Below, in pieces: positions 1 through 5,771 of a stretch of DNA of 6,970 bases; positions within the stretch are counted from its first letter, which is position 1; every line of letters starts with the position of its first letter. Source of the stretch: Steroidobacteraceae bacterium (GTDB lineage: Bacteria; Pseudomonadota; Gammaproteobacteria; Steroidobacterales; Steroidobacteraceae); contig JALRHE010000129.1 in NCBI GenBank assembly GCA_023253235.1, positions 1 through 6,970 of the forward strand, read 5' to 3'. A program made the translations under genes and the position numbers. A model generated the notes under the pieces. It did not search any database. It was not told the origin of the DNA and worked only from the letters and a program-made list of their open reading frames with translations.

Positions 1-1326
1 GTTTTCACCAATCTCGGTCGTGGCAACCCACAGATCTACTACAACCATATTCAACGCAACGAATCGGCCGGCTACGGCGAGATATTCGTCACACTCGATT
101 CGTACAACACGAGAAAAACTCCCGAATTGCTCGACGGCTTACGCTCGCGACTCGATCAATACCCGAGTGCGCGAATTTCCGTCAAAGAGTTCATCAACGG
201 GCCACCGGTCTCGGCGCCGATTGCGGTCCGTATCGTGGGTCCGGACCTGCAAGTGCTCGATCAACTCGCGCGCGAAGTCGAATCGTTGATCGAGAAAACG
301 CCAGGGACCCGCGATGTCCGAAATCCGCTGAAATTTCCGCGTACCAATATCGCCCTACAAGCCGATACGCAGAAAGCCGCCTTGCTCGGCGTTCCGGCAG
401 TCGAAATCGATCGTGCTGCGCGACTGGCGATCTCGGGTTTACCCGCTGGTACTTTCAAAGATGACGATGGCGAGCAGTATCCGATCGTGGTCAGAACGCC
501 GCTAGACCGACGGGCCGACTACGAAGCGCTGGAATCGGCGCGCGCGATGTCGATTACTGGTGAGCTCATTCCACTCGAGCAAGTTGCCTCGGTCGAGCTC
601 GAGCCGGCTCCGGTACTGATATCGCGTTATCTGCGAGAGCGCGCAGTGACGGTGAATGCGGAAGTATCGCGTGGTGAGAACATCGCCAAAGTCACCGATG
701 ACGTCGTGCGCCAACTCGATGAACTCGAATGGCCACGCGGTTATCGGTACGTACTCGGCGGCGACGCCGAGGCGGGAGCCGATGCTTTCGGCGGAATCGG
801 CACTGCTATCATCGTCGCGATCTTCGGTATCTTCGCCATCTTGGTGCTCGAATTCGGTAGCTTTCGATCGACGCTGATCGTACTGACGGTGGTGCCACTC
901 GGAGTATTCGGTGGCATGTTGATGCTGCTGATCACCAACAATGACATCTCGTTCACGGCTGCGATCGGTTTCATCGCCTTGATCGGCATCGAGATCAAAA
1001 ACTCGATCCTGCTAGTCGACTTCACCAATCAATTACGCGAAGAAGGCGTACCGCTCGATGAAGCCATCGAGCAGGCCGGTGAAATTCGCTTCCTGCCGAT
1101 CTTACTCACGTCGGCGACGGCGATCGGCGGCTTGCTGCCGCTCGCCGTGCAAAACATCGGACTCTATTCACCCATGGCCTGGGTGATCATCGGCGGTTTG
1201 ATCACCTCGACACTGCTGGCGCGACTCGTGACCCCGGTGATGTACAAGTTGATCCCGCCGGCTGGACATGAGCCGAAGAATCTCGCCCGGGGTAATCAAC
1301 CCGATGCGTCCGGTGCGCTGCTCTAA
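1..1326 (+). CDS. RND efflux transporter permease subunit, C-terminal part (5' truncated by window)
   Basis: The frame is open from base 1 to a TAA at 1324-1326, giving 441 residues. Family members run about 1020-1050, so this is the second half of an inner-membrane, proton-driven pump that normally works with a periplasmic adaptor and an outer-membrane channel. Residues 1 to ~260 form the second periplasmic porter/docking region. After that come five hydrophobic segments, roughly 268-283, 291-311, 316-338, 364-382 and 393-413, matching TM8-TM12. The TM10 segment holds GIEIKNSILLVDF. Its Lys (~residue 333) corresponds by motif to the proton-relay lysine of AcrB-type pumps. Then follows the typical R-F-L-P-I-L-L-T-S segment. 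A short hydrophilic tail of about 28 residues ends the protein. The TTG at 127 is not a credible start because the frame and homology-like sequence continue upstream. The substrate cannot be told. The gene converges on, and overlaps by four bases, the methyltransferase gene. Confidence 0.95.
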   Translation, partial: VFTNLGRGNPQIYYNHIQRNESAGYGEIFVTLDSYNTRKTPELLDGLRSRLDQYPSARISVKEFINGPPVSAPIAVRIVGPDLQVLDQLAREVESLIEKTPGTRDVRNPLKFPRTNIALQADTQKAALLGVPAVEIDRAARLAISGLPAGTFKDDDGEQYPIVVRTPLDRRADYEALESARAMSITGELIPLEQVASVELEPAPVLISRYLRERAVTVNAEVSRGENIAKVTDDVVRQLDELEWPRGYRYVLGGDAEAGADAFGGIGTAIIVAIFGIFAILVLEFGSFRSTLIVLTVVPLGVFGGMLMLLITNNDISFTAAIGFIALIGIEIKNSILLVDFTNQLREEGVPLDEAIEQAGEIRFLPILLTSATAIGGLLPLAVQNIGLYSPMAWVIIGGLITSTLLARLVTPVMYKLIPPAGHEPKNLARGNQPDASGALL

Positions 1327-1910
1327 ACGCTCTCGAGTTCCCAAGTCACGAGCGGCGCGCCGCGTCGGATCCAGAAGCCGGCGCCGATATGGCGGAAGTG
1401 CCGACACAGCCGGCTGCGATACCACTCGGCGGTGCGCATGGTGACGGCGGGGTCGGTGCGACGCTGATCGGCATTTTCGCGCCAGTCGCGGCGCGTCAAT
1501 GCGCTGAAAAACAACACACCGCGACACAGATTGGCGAAATTCCGCATCGCTTTCGCTGCGGAGGCATCGTCGAGATATTGCAACACGTCGTAGCAGACCA
1601 CGAGATCGAAGGGCTGACGCGGTCGATAGTCTGCGATGCTGCCGTTCAGCCAGCCGTATTTTTGACAGAGATACTCGCTGTACTCCAGCCCGACATATGT
1701 CGCGCCAGGTAATGCGCGCAGCAAGGCAGTACGCATCAGTCCTAGGCCGCAACCCGCATCGAGCACGCTACCAACCGGACAATCGATGTGCTTGACGTAG
1801 GCTGCGATCAAATTAGCGCGCGCCGTCATCTCGTTCTGCGAGGTGACGGAACTGCGCGCATTCCGATAAAAGCGCTGGTAGTACTCGCGTCCGAAACGTT
1901 CCTTCGTCAA
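1323..1910 (-). CDS. compact class I SAM-dependent methyltransferase
   Basis: This 195-residue protein has a class I (Rossmann-fold) methyltransferase core. Motif I is VLDAGCGLG at residues 49-57, the acidic ribose-binding position is in GLEYSE (E76), and a motif IV-like strand, FDLVVCYDVLQYL, lies at 101-113. There is no separate substrate-binding domain, and the region after ~135 is a short Arg-rich lid-like tail. The proposed start is TTG at 1910-1908, which overlaps the TGA of the upstream decarboxylase gene (TTGA). It is the furthest upstream start in this frame and has a weak GCAGG six bases before it. The next in-frame Met is residue 28, which would leave little before motif I. The coupling to the UbiD gene suggests joint translation and a related substrate. 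An O- or C-methylation of a small molecule is inferred; the acceptor is unknown. The TAG stop overlaps the stop of the converging RND gene. Confidence 0.88.
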   Translation of the reverse strand: MTKERFGREYYQRFYRNARSSVTSQNEMTARANLIAAYVKHIDCPVGSVLDAGCGLGLMRTALLRALPGATYVGLEYSEYLCQKYGWLNGSIADYRPRQPFDLVVCYDVLQYLDDASAAKAMRNFANLCRGVLFFSALTRRDWRENADQRRTDPAVTMRTAEWYRSRLCRHFRHIGAGFWIRRGAPLVTWELESV

Positions 1911-3400
1911 ACGATGCCTGCCAATTTACGCGCGATCGCCGCAACCTGTTCGGGATCGGCTTTGGATACTTCGGGATACTCCGTGAATCGCTCCGGAATC
2001 TTGATCGTGGCGTCGATACCCATCTGGTCCGAACGGAAGGCGCCAAACTGGGCCGATTTCTCACAAGACGGATCGAGAATCATGGGGATGCCATCGGGCT
2101 GAATAATGGAATCTTTGACCGGCTGCCATCGGGTCATCATCGCCCACTCGACTTGCTTGAGATCGTATGGATCGACATCCGGTCCCACGACGATGACGAG
2201 TTTAGCTGTTCGACCCCAACGACCAGCCGAACCCCACACGGCATGAATCACGTATTTGCCGAAGTTCGGGTGGGGCTTTTGCCAGCCGTCGACCGACAAC
2301 TGCACCACGTAGCACATGTTAGGCGTGACGGCGACGTCGTGCACCTCGGGAATCTTTTTGCGCAGATCCGAAAGCACCTCACCTTCGACCGGCAGCAAGG
2401 CGATGTAGTTGTGGTCGAAAGGCGGCACCATTTCCATGGTGGCGTGCCAAATCGGGTTCTTGCGATAGGAGAGACACTTGATGCGGACCATCGGAAAAAC
2501 CTGAACCCGATCGTAGTAACCGACAGGGTTCGAGTGCCAACCGATGGCTTCGAGCTCATCGGTGATGACTTCGCCTTCGAGCACCCACTCGGCATGGGCG
2601 GGCACTTCAAGATCGACCGTTTCGCAACGCACCATCTCAACCGGTGAGCCACGTAAGCCGCCAGCAAAAGCCGTTTCGTCGACGTTGAATGGTACGCCGG
2701 TCGCCGACGCTAGATGCAAGGCAGGATCACAAACACCCGCGATCGCCACTTCCAAGCGCTTGCCCATCTGCGAGGCTTTGAAAGTGTGCCGACCAATATC
2801 GGAGAACGGCGGATTCCACCAATAAAACGCGGCGAGATCACGCTTCGCTCGCTCGGGCGGATAGGTGCCTCCCTGAGGGTGCGTCGCATCGAGGAACTGC
2901 GTGAACCGATACCAACCACAAGTACGACCACCGGTCTCGGGATCCTTCGAGAACGTCATCGCATTGGTGATGTAAGCTGGTCCTTCTTTTCCGAACCACA
3001 CGTGCGGCAACTGCTTGTCGAGTGATACATCATCGCCTTTGATGATCACGTCCTTGCAAGGTGCCTTCGATTTATCGATCACCACGGGCGCATGCCAACG
3101 CGCGGGATCGGCGAGCACTTCGGAGTGATAGAGCTTGGCTTCACGCCAATCGCGAAAGCCGATCGTCATTGCCGTCCGTTCACGGGTGCCGAAAGGATTG
3201 AAGAGAATCGGGACGCCTTTGGTGTTTACGGCATCAACGTTGTTGAGCATCAAAGCTGGGCCGTCTTTGGCACAGATGTAGTTCATCAACGACTGCAACT
3301 CATTGGTCCCGCGGCGCCCATCGAAAGGCACGTCGATGTGCTTCAGTTGCCCTTCTTGCTCGAGCAGTGCGAGATACTCGCGCATGTCCTTGAACGCCAT
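1907..3400 (-). CDS. UbiD-family prenylated-FMN-dependent (de)carboxylase
   Basis: The 497-residue length is normal for UbiD-family enzymes, which carry out reversible decarboxylation of aromatic or alpha,beta-unsaturated acids with prenylated FMN, Mn and K. Visible family landmarks include GWYRFTQ at 162-168, whose R165 fits the conserved active-site Arg. VAIAGVCDPALHLA (218-231) follows the usual I-G-x-D-P pattern. AFAGGLRGSPVEMVRCET occupies 244-261. AEWVLEG (270-276) supplies the conserved acidic residues. The C-terminal landmarks are TRWQP (423-427), LDPS (442-445) and GIDATIK (461-467). The segment where many members read EGPFGE-x-x-GYY is here AIGWHSNPVGYY (285-296), so the active-site loop differs. 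The ATG at 3400 has GAGGGG five bases upstream. The downstream methyltransferase is overlapped, and an SDR gene lies divergently across 184 bases. No UbiX-type prenyltransferase for making the cofactor is in the window. The substrate is not determinable; housekeeping ubiquinone UbiD is less likely given the altered loop and neighbours. Confidence 0.92.
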   Translation of the reverse strand: MAFKDMREYLALLEQEGQLKHIDVPFDGRRGTNELQSLMNYICAKDGPALMLNNVDAVNTKGVPILFNPFGTRERTAMTIGFRDWREAKLYHSEVLADPARWHAPVVIDKSKAPCKDVIIKGDDVSLDKQLPHVWFGKEGPAYITNAMTFSKDPETGGRTCGWYRFTQFLDATHPQGGTYPPERAKRDLAAFYWWNPPFSDIGRHTFKASQMGKRLEVAIAGVCDPALHLASATGVPFNVDETAFAGGLRGSPVEMVRCETVDLEVPAHAEWVLEGEVITDELEAIGWHSNPVGYYDRVQVFPMVRIKCLSYRKNPIWHATMEMVPPFDHNYIALLPVEGEVLSDLRKKIPEVHDVAVTPNMCYVVQLSVDGWQKPHPNFGKYVIHAVWGSAGRWGRTAKLVIVVGPDVDPYDLKQVEWAMMTRWQPVKDSIIQPDGIPMILDPSCEKSAQFGAFRSDQMGIDATIKIPERFTEYPEVSKADPEQVAAIARKLAGIV

Positions 3401-3405
3401 GATGA

Positions 3406-3413
3406 CCCCTCTT
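3406..3413 (-). promoter_or_regulatory. ribosome binding site of the UbiD-family gene
   Basis: On the minus strand AGAGGGG(T) precedes the ATG at 3400, with five bases between GAGGGG and the start. It supports that ATG over the internal Met at residue 6. Confidence 0.65.
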
Positions 3414-3489
3414 GAGTTGATCCCCGAACGGTGAGCCTACCGCCCGGCCACCATCCTGTACCAGCCCAAGCGGCGCTACCGACTCCCCA

Positions 3490-3506
3490 TGTCCCTAGGT
3501 CGGACA
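3490..3506. repeat. short inverted repeat, possible operator
   Basis: TGTCC and GGACA form five-base perfect arms around the seven-base centre CTAGGTC, roughly in the middle of the divergent gap. The spacing would suit a small dimeric regulator. Arms of this length also occur by chance, so this is only a candidate. Confidence 0.25.
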
Positions 3507-3570
3507 GACAAGACCATGCCACCGCAACGACGGCGGTCGACACCGCATGATCACGTACTCGAATCACCTG

Positions 3571-3576
3571 CAGGAG
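3571..3576 (+). promoter_or_regulatory. ribosome binding site of the SDR gene
   Basis: CAGGAG, a near-consensus Shine-Dalgarno, ends eight bases before the ATG at 3585. It decides the start: the in-frame ATG at 3489 would add 32 residues that are poorly folded-looking and lacks such a site. Confidence 0.85.
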
Positions 3577-3584
3577 TAAGCCCC

Positions 3585-4400
3585 ATGTCCGAATCCACCC
3601 GTAAAGTTGCCATCATCACCGGATCGGCCACGGGGGTCGGCGCAGCGGCGGCAATCATGTTGGCCGAGCGCGGTTGCCACGTCGTCATCAACTACACCCG
3701 CAGCGAAGCCGAGGCACGCGAGACCGCGCAGCAGTGCGAAGCCAGAGGTGTCGAGACGATCGTCTTCCAAGGCGATGTCGCCGATGACGGCGCCTGCCAG
3801 GGTATGGCGGCTGCCGCCATCGAAAAGTGGGGGCGAATCGACTATCTGATCAACAACGCAGCCAAGACCAAATTCAATCCGTACGAAAACCTCGACGGAC
3901 TGTCAGCGGACGACTTTCTCGCAATCTACAAGGTGAATGTCGTGGGTGCTTATCAGATGGTTCGGGCGGTCACGCCTCAAATGAAGAAACAAGGGCGCGG
4001 CGCGATCGTCAACAACTCCTCGATCGGCGGTGTCACCGGCATCGCCTCATCGATGGCCTATGCGGCAAGCAAAGCCGCCCTCAACATGATGACGCAGTCG
4101 CTCTCGCTCGTGCTGGGCCCGGAGATTCGCATCAATGCCATTGCGCCTGGCGCGATCCAGACTCGTTGGCTACAGGGCGGTATGACGCCCGAGCAATATC
4201 AGGACTTCCTGGTGAACGCCGCCGCAATGGTTCCGCTCAAGACCGTACCGACAGCAGAGCAGATCGCCGAAGCGCTCGTCTGGTTTCTCGAGGGTGCCAG
4301 CGTCATCACCGGTGAAGTACTGATGGTCGATGCCGGCTTGCACTGCGGCCGTCTGCCGCCGTCATCGAGCAACAAAGCGAACTGGGACAATAAGAAATAG
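3585..4400 (+). CDS. FabG-like short-chain dehydrogenase/reductase (classical SDR)
   Basis: This 271-residue protein is a cytosolic NAD(P)-dependent oxidoreductase of the classical SDR family, interconverting a ketone and a hydroxyl on an unnamed substrate. The cofactor-binding motif TGSATGVG is at residues 12-19, the adenine-pocket D64-V65 is present, and INNAA at 89-93 stands for the usual NNAG. The catalytic tetrad is complete: N118, S146, Y159 and K163 (YAASK). The segment IAPGAIQT and the C-terminal GEVLMVDAG are standard. R39 in the NYTRS stretch after the second beta strand hints at NADP(H) preference, which is an inference. The last ~17 residues form a Ser/Asn/Lys-rich tail beyond the normal fold. 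The gene is a single-gene rightward unit that diverges from the UbiD-family gene and converges on the small unknown gene, with two bases between the stop codons. Confidence 0.95.
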   Translation: MSESTRKVAIITGSATGVGAAAAIMLAERGCHVVINYTRSEAEARETAQQCEARGVETIVFQGDVADDGACQGMAAAAIEKWGRIDYLINNAAKTKFNPYENLDGLSADDFLAIYKVNVVGAYQMVRAVTPQMKKQGRGAIVNNSSIGGVTGIASSMAYAASKAALNMMTQSLSLVLGPEIRINAIAPGAIQTRWLQGGMTPEQYQDFLVNAAAMVPLKTVPTAEQIAEALVWFLEGASVITGEVLMVDAGLHCGRLPPSSSNKANWDNKK

Positions 4401-4407
4401 CGCTATT
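4396..4407. repeat. 12-base perfect palindrome containing both convergent stop codons
   Basis: AATAGCGCTATT is self-complementary. Its left half carries the TAG of the SDR gene (4398-4400) and its right half carries, on the other strand, the TAG of the small unknown gene (4405-4403). It has no loop or U-tract, so it is not a standard intrinsic terminator. Confidence 0.6.
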
Positions 4408-4708
4408 GATTGAGCGGTACGCGTCGTAATTCTTTGAATACGTCTTCGAGAAATCGTGCTCGTTCGTCTTTCAGACGAGCGGCCAAAACGGTATCGGGAG
4501 TATGACGCTCGATCTCGTCGTGAGCGACGATACCCTTTTTCTCGAGTAAAGCTTCCAGCGTCAGCCGGCGCTCGCGTTCGACCCAGACTTGCGCTGCCAA
4601 CTCGAGCAACATGCGCACGGTGGCGTCCTGGATCGGATCGTTTAGATAAACCGGATCATCTCCGACGATGGGCGTGCCACCTTCAGGTGTCTGCACGCGA
4701 TCAGACAC
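4403..4708 (-). CDS. small conserved-looking protein of unknown function (~101 aa)
   Basis: I do not recognise this family. With a GTG start at 4708-4706 the product has 101 residues and overlaps the end of the upstream methyltransferase gene by eight bases. Another GTG at 4696 (97 residues) and one at 4750 (115 residues) are alternatives, and none has a clear Shine-Dalgarno. The first ~28 residues are Pro/Gly/Asp-rich (PEGGTPIVGDDP), and the rest looks mostly helical. A helix around 28-58 contains LLELAAQVWVERERR and LEALLEKKG, then a turn with HDEIERHTPD, then a charged helix 74-96. There is no signal peptide, Cys motif or membrane segment. The alternation of helix, EKKG turn and D-E-I recalls small helical segments in multi-subunit enzymes such as nitrile hydratases, but that is only a loose resemblance. 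Its position as last gene of the monooxygenase operon suggests an accessory role to one of those enzymes. Confidence 0.72.
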   Translation of the reverse strand: MSDRVQTPEGGTPIVGDDPVYLNDPIQDATVRMLLELAAQVWVERERRLTLEALLEKKGIVAHDEIERHTPDTVLAARLKDERARFLEDVFKELRRVPLNQ

Positions 4709-5771
4709 GGGTCGCAAACCAATGCTGCATGTAGCCCGTGCCACCCGCACGTTTAGCCAGAGGCGCCGCAGCCACTTCGAAGCCGTTCGCTGTCAGGATA
4801 TCGCCGAGCCGGCAGTCACAGAAATCCTGTGAATACGGTTCGCCGTTGTGGCGAGCATCGAACCAACGGTGATATCGCTGATAGGGCGACTTACCTTCCG
4901 TGCCGGTGAAATCGTAGATCGCGAAGATACCGCCTCGACGAGTGACTCTCGCAGCCTCACGTACCGTGTCGTGAATGATGCGCAGCGGCAATTCGTGAAA
5001 CAGGATGAATGCGAAGGTGATATCGAAATGCGCGTCGGGAAAGCCGGTTTTCTCAACCAAGCGCTGCGCGAAATTGACTGCATCCCCTTGCATCGCCGCG
5101 CGCCGATGCGCCACTCGCAACATCGGAGCCGAATGATCGATACCCCAGACTTCAGCCTCAGGGTAACGACGACGAAATGCCGTGCTACTCTGCCCGATCG
5201 AACAGGCGAGATCGAGAATGCGGTGGACTTTGCCGTCAGTCGGCGCCGGCACAGTGCCGACCAATTTGGCGTGTAACTCGTCCTTGTCGTTATCACCACG
5301 GAAGAACACTTTCGTACCGTAGTGATACAGGAAGCCCGACAGCTCATCCTTGTAATAGCCGCCTGGCTGCAAGTGGAAATGCACATTGGTGTAGGCGGGA
5401 TGCTCGAATGTCGGATCGAGTAGTAAGCGACCAGGGCCACGCTCATCCCACTTCGCAAGCTCGGCAGTCAGTTGCGTACGCTGCTCATCGAAACTACGTT
5501 CGATTGCATGCCATTTCATTTCCTGCTGGCTGCGTGCCAGCCGATCCCGCAAGCGGCCGATCGGCAATGAGTGGACGAACTCTCGAATCTCCTCGACATC
5601 GCCCCACGGACGACCACGACTCGCAGATGTCTGCTCGAGCGCGCTGTTCAGTCGCTCCTCGAAATCGGCGCCTTTGCCTAAAATGAATTCGCGCAGCCCC
5701 TCGACGAAATCGAGATAGGCAGCATCAGATCGCCGCGCAAGCGGCGGTAAAGTCTCAGGTGTCGTGCTCAT
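4701..5771 (-). CDS. class I SAM-dependent methyltransferase with long N-terminal extension
   Basis: This 356-residue protein carries a methyltransferase core only in its second half. Motif I is LDLACSIG at 186-193, the acidic ribose-binding position is D212 in WGIDHS, and FDITFAFILFHE at 249-260 is the motif IV-like strand. VTRRGGIFAIYDF (276-288) matches the post-core strand common in UbiE/small-molecule methyltransferases. Motif I has Ser where most members have Gly (A-C-S-I-G rather than x-C-G-x-G). Residues 1 to ~180 are a charged, largely helical region followed by an aromatic-rich stretch (HFHLQPGGYY, LYHYGTKVFF) that could shape an acceptor pocket or a dimer interface. The ATG at 5771 overlaps the monooxygenase stop as ATGA, with no strong Shine-Dalgarno, so translation is probably coupled. 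Context suggests methylation of a hydroxyl made by the monooxygenase, an inference; the acceptor is unknown. Confidence 0.9.
   Translation of the reverse strand: MSTTPETLPPLARRSDAAYLDFVEGLREFILGKGADFEERLNSALEQTSASRGRPWGDVEEIREFVHSLPIGRLRDRLARSQQEMKWHAIERSFDEQRTQLTAELAKWDERGPGRLLLDPTFEHPAYTNVHFHLQPGGYYKDELSGFLYHYGTKVFFRGDNDKDELHAKLVGTVPAPTDGKVHRILDLACSIGQSSTAFRRRYPEAEVWGIDHSAPMLRVAHRRAAMQGDAVNFAQRLVEKTGFPDAHFDITFAFILFHELPLRIIHDTVREAARVTRRGGIFAIYDFTGTEGKSPYQRYHRWFDARHNGEPYSQDFCDCRLGDILTANGFEVAAAPLAKRAGGTGYMQHWFATRV

Larger units (their letters stand above)
3401..3584. promoter_or_regulatory. divergent intergenic control region between UbiD-family and SDR genes
   Basis: This is the only non-coding stretch of any size in the window. 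It must hold the leaders, and probably the promoters, of both the leftward UbiD-methyltransferase unit and the rightward SDR gene. I could not find a convincing sigma-70 -35/-10 pair on either strand. A TCGACA at 3537-3542 resembles a -35 box, but no good -10 follows at about 17 bases. A short dyad sits near the middle (listed separately). No regulator gene is in the window. Shared regulation of the two units is inferred from geometry alone. Confidence 0.55.

Noticed and set aside
1168..1752. Long minus-strand frame (194 residues) across the end of the pump and the methyltransferase
   Set aside because: Arg/Ser-rich out-of-frame shadow of the methyltransferase gene and antisense to the pump; no motifs.
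2153..2647. Plus-strand frame of 164 residues inside the UbiD-family gene
   Set aside because: Antisense to a clear UbiD-family protein, His/Val/Asp-rich shadow composition, no recognisable domain.
3537..3561. TCGACA as a -35 box for the SDR promoter
   Set aside because: The region about 17 bases downstream (TACTCG/GAATC) does not resemble a -10 box well enough to call a promoter.
3489..3584. In-frame upstream ATG giving a 32-residue longer SDR protein
   Set aside because: No Shine-Dalgarno before it, the added residues lie ahead of the normal SDR N-terminus, and the ATG at 3585 has CAGGAG at ideal spacing.
3827..4315. Plus-strand frame of 162 residues inside the SDR gene
   Set aside because: Frame-shifted reading of the SDR gene, Arg/Gln/Ser-rich; the SDR frame holds all catalytic motifs.
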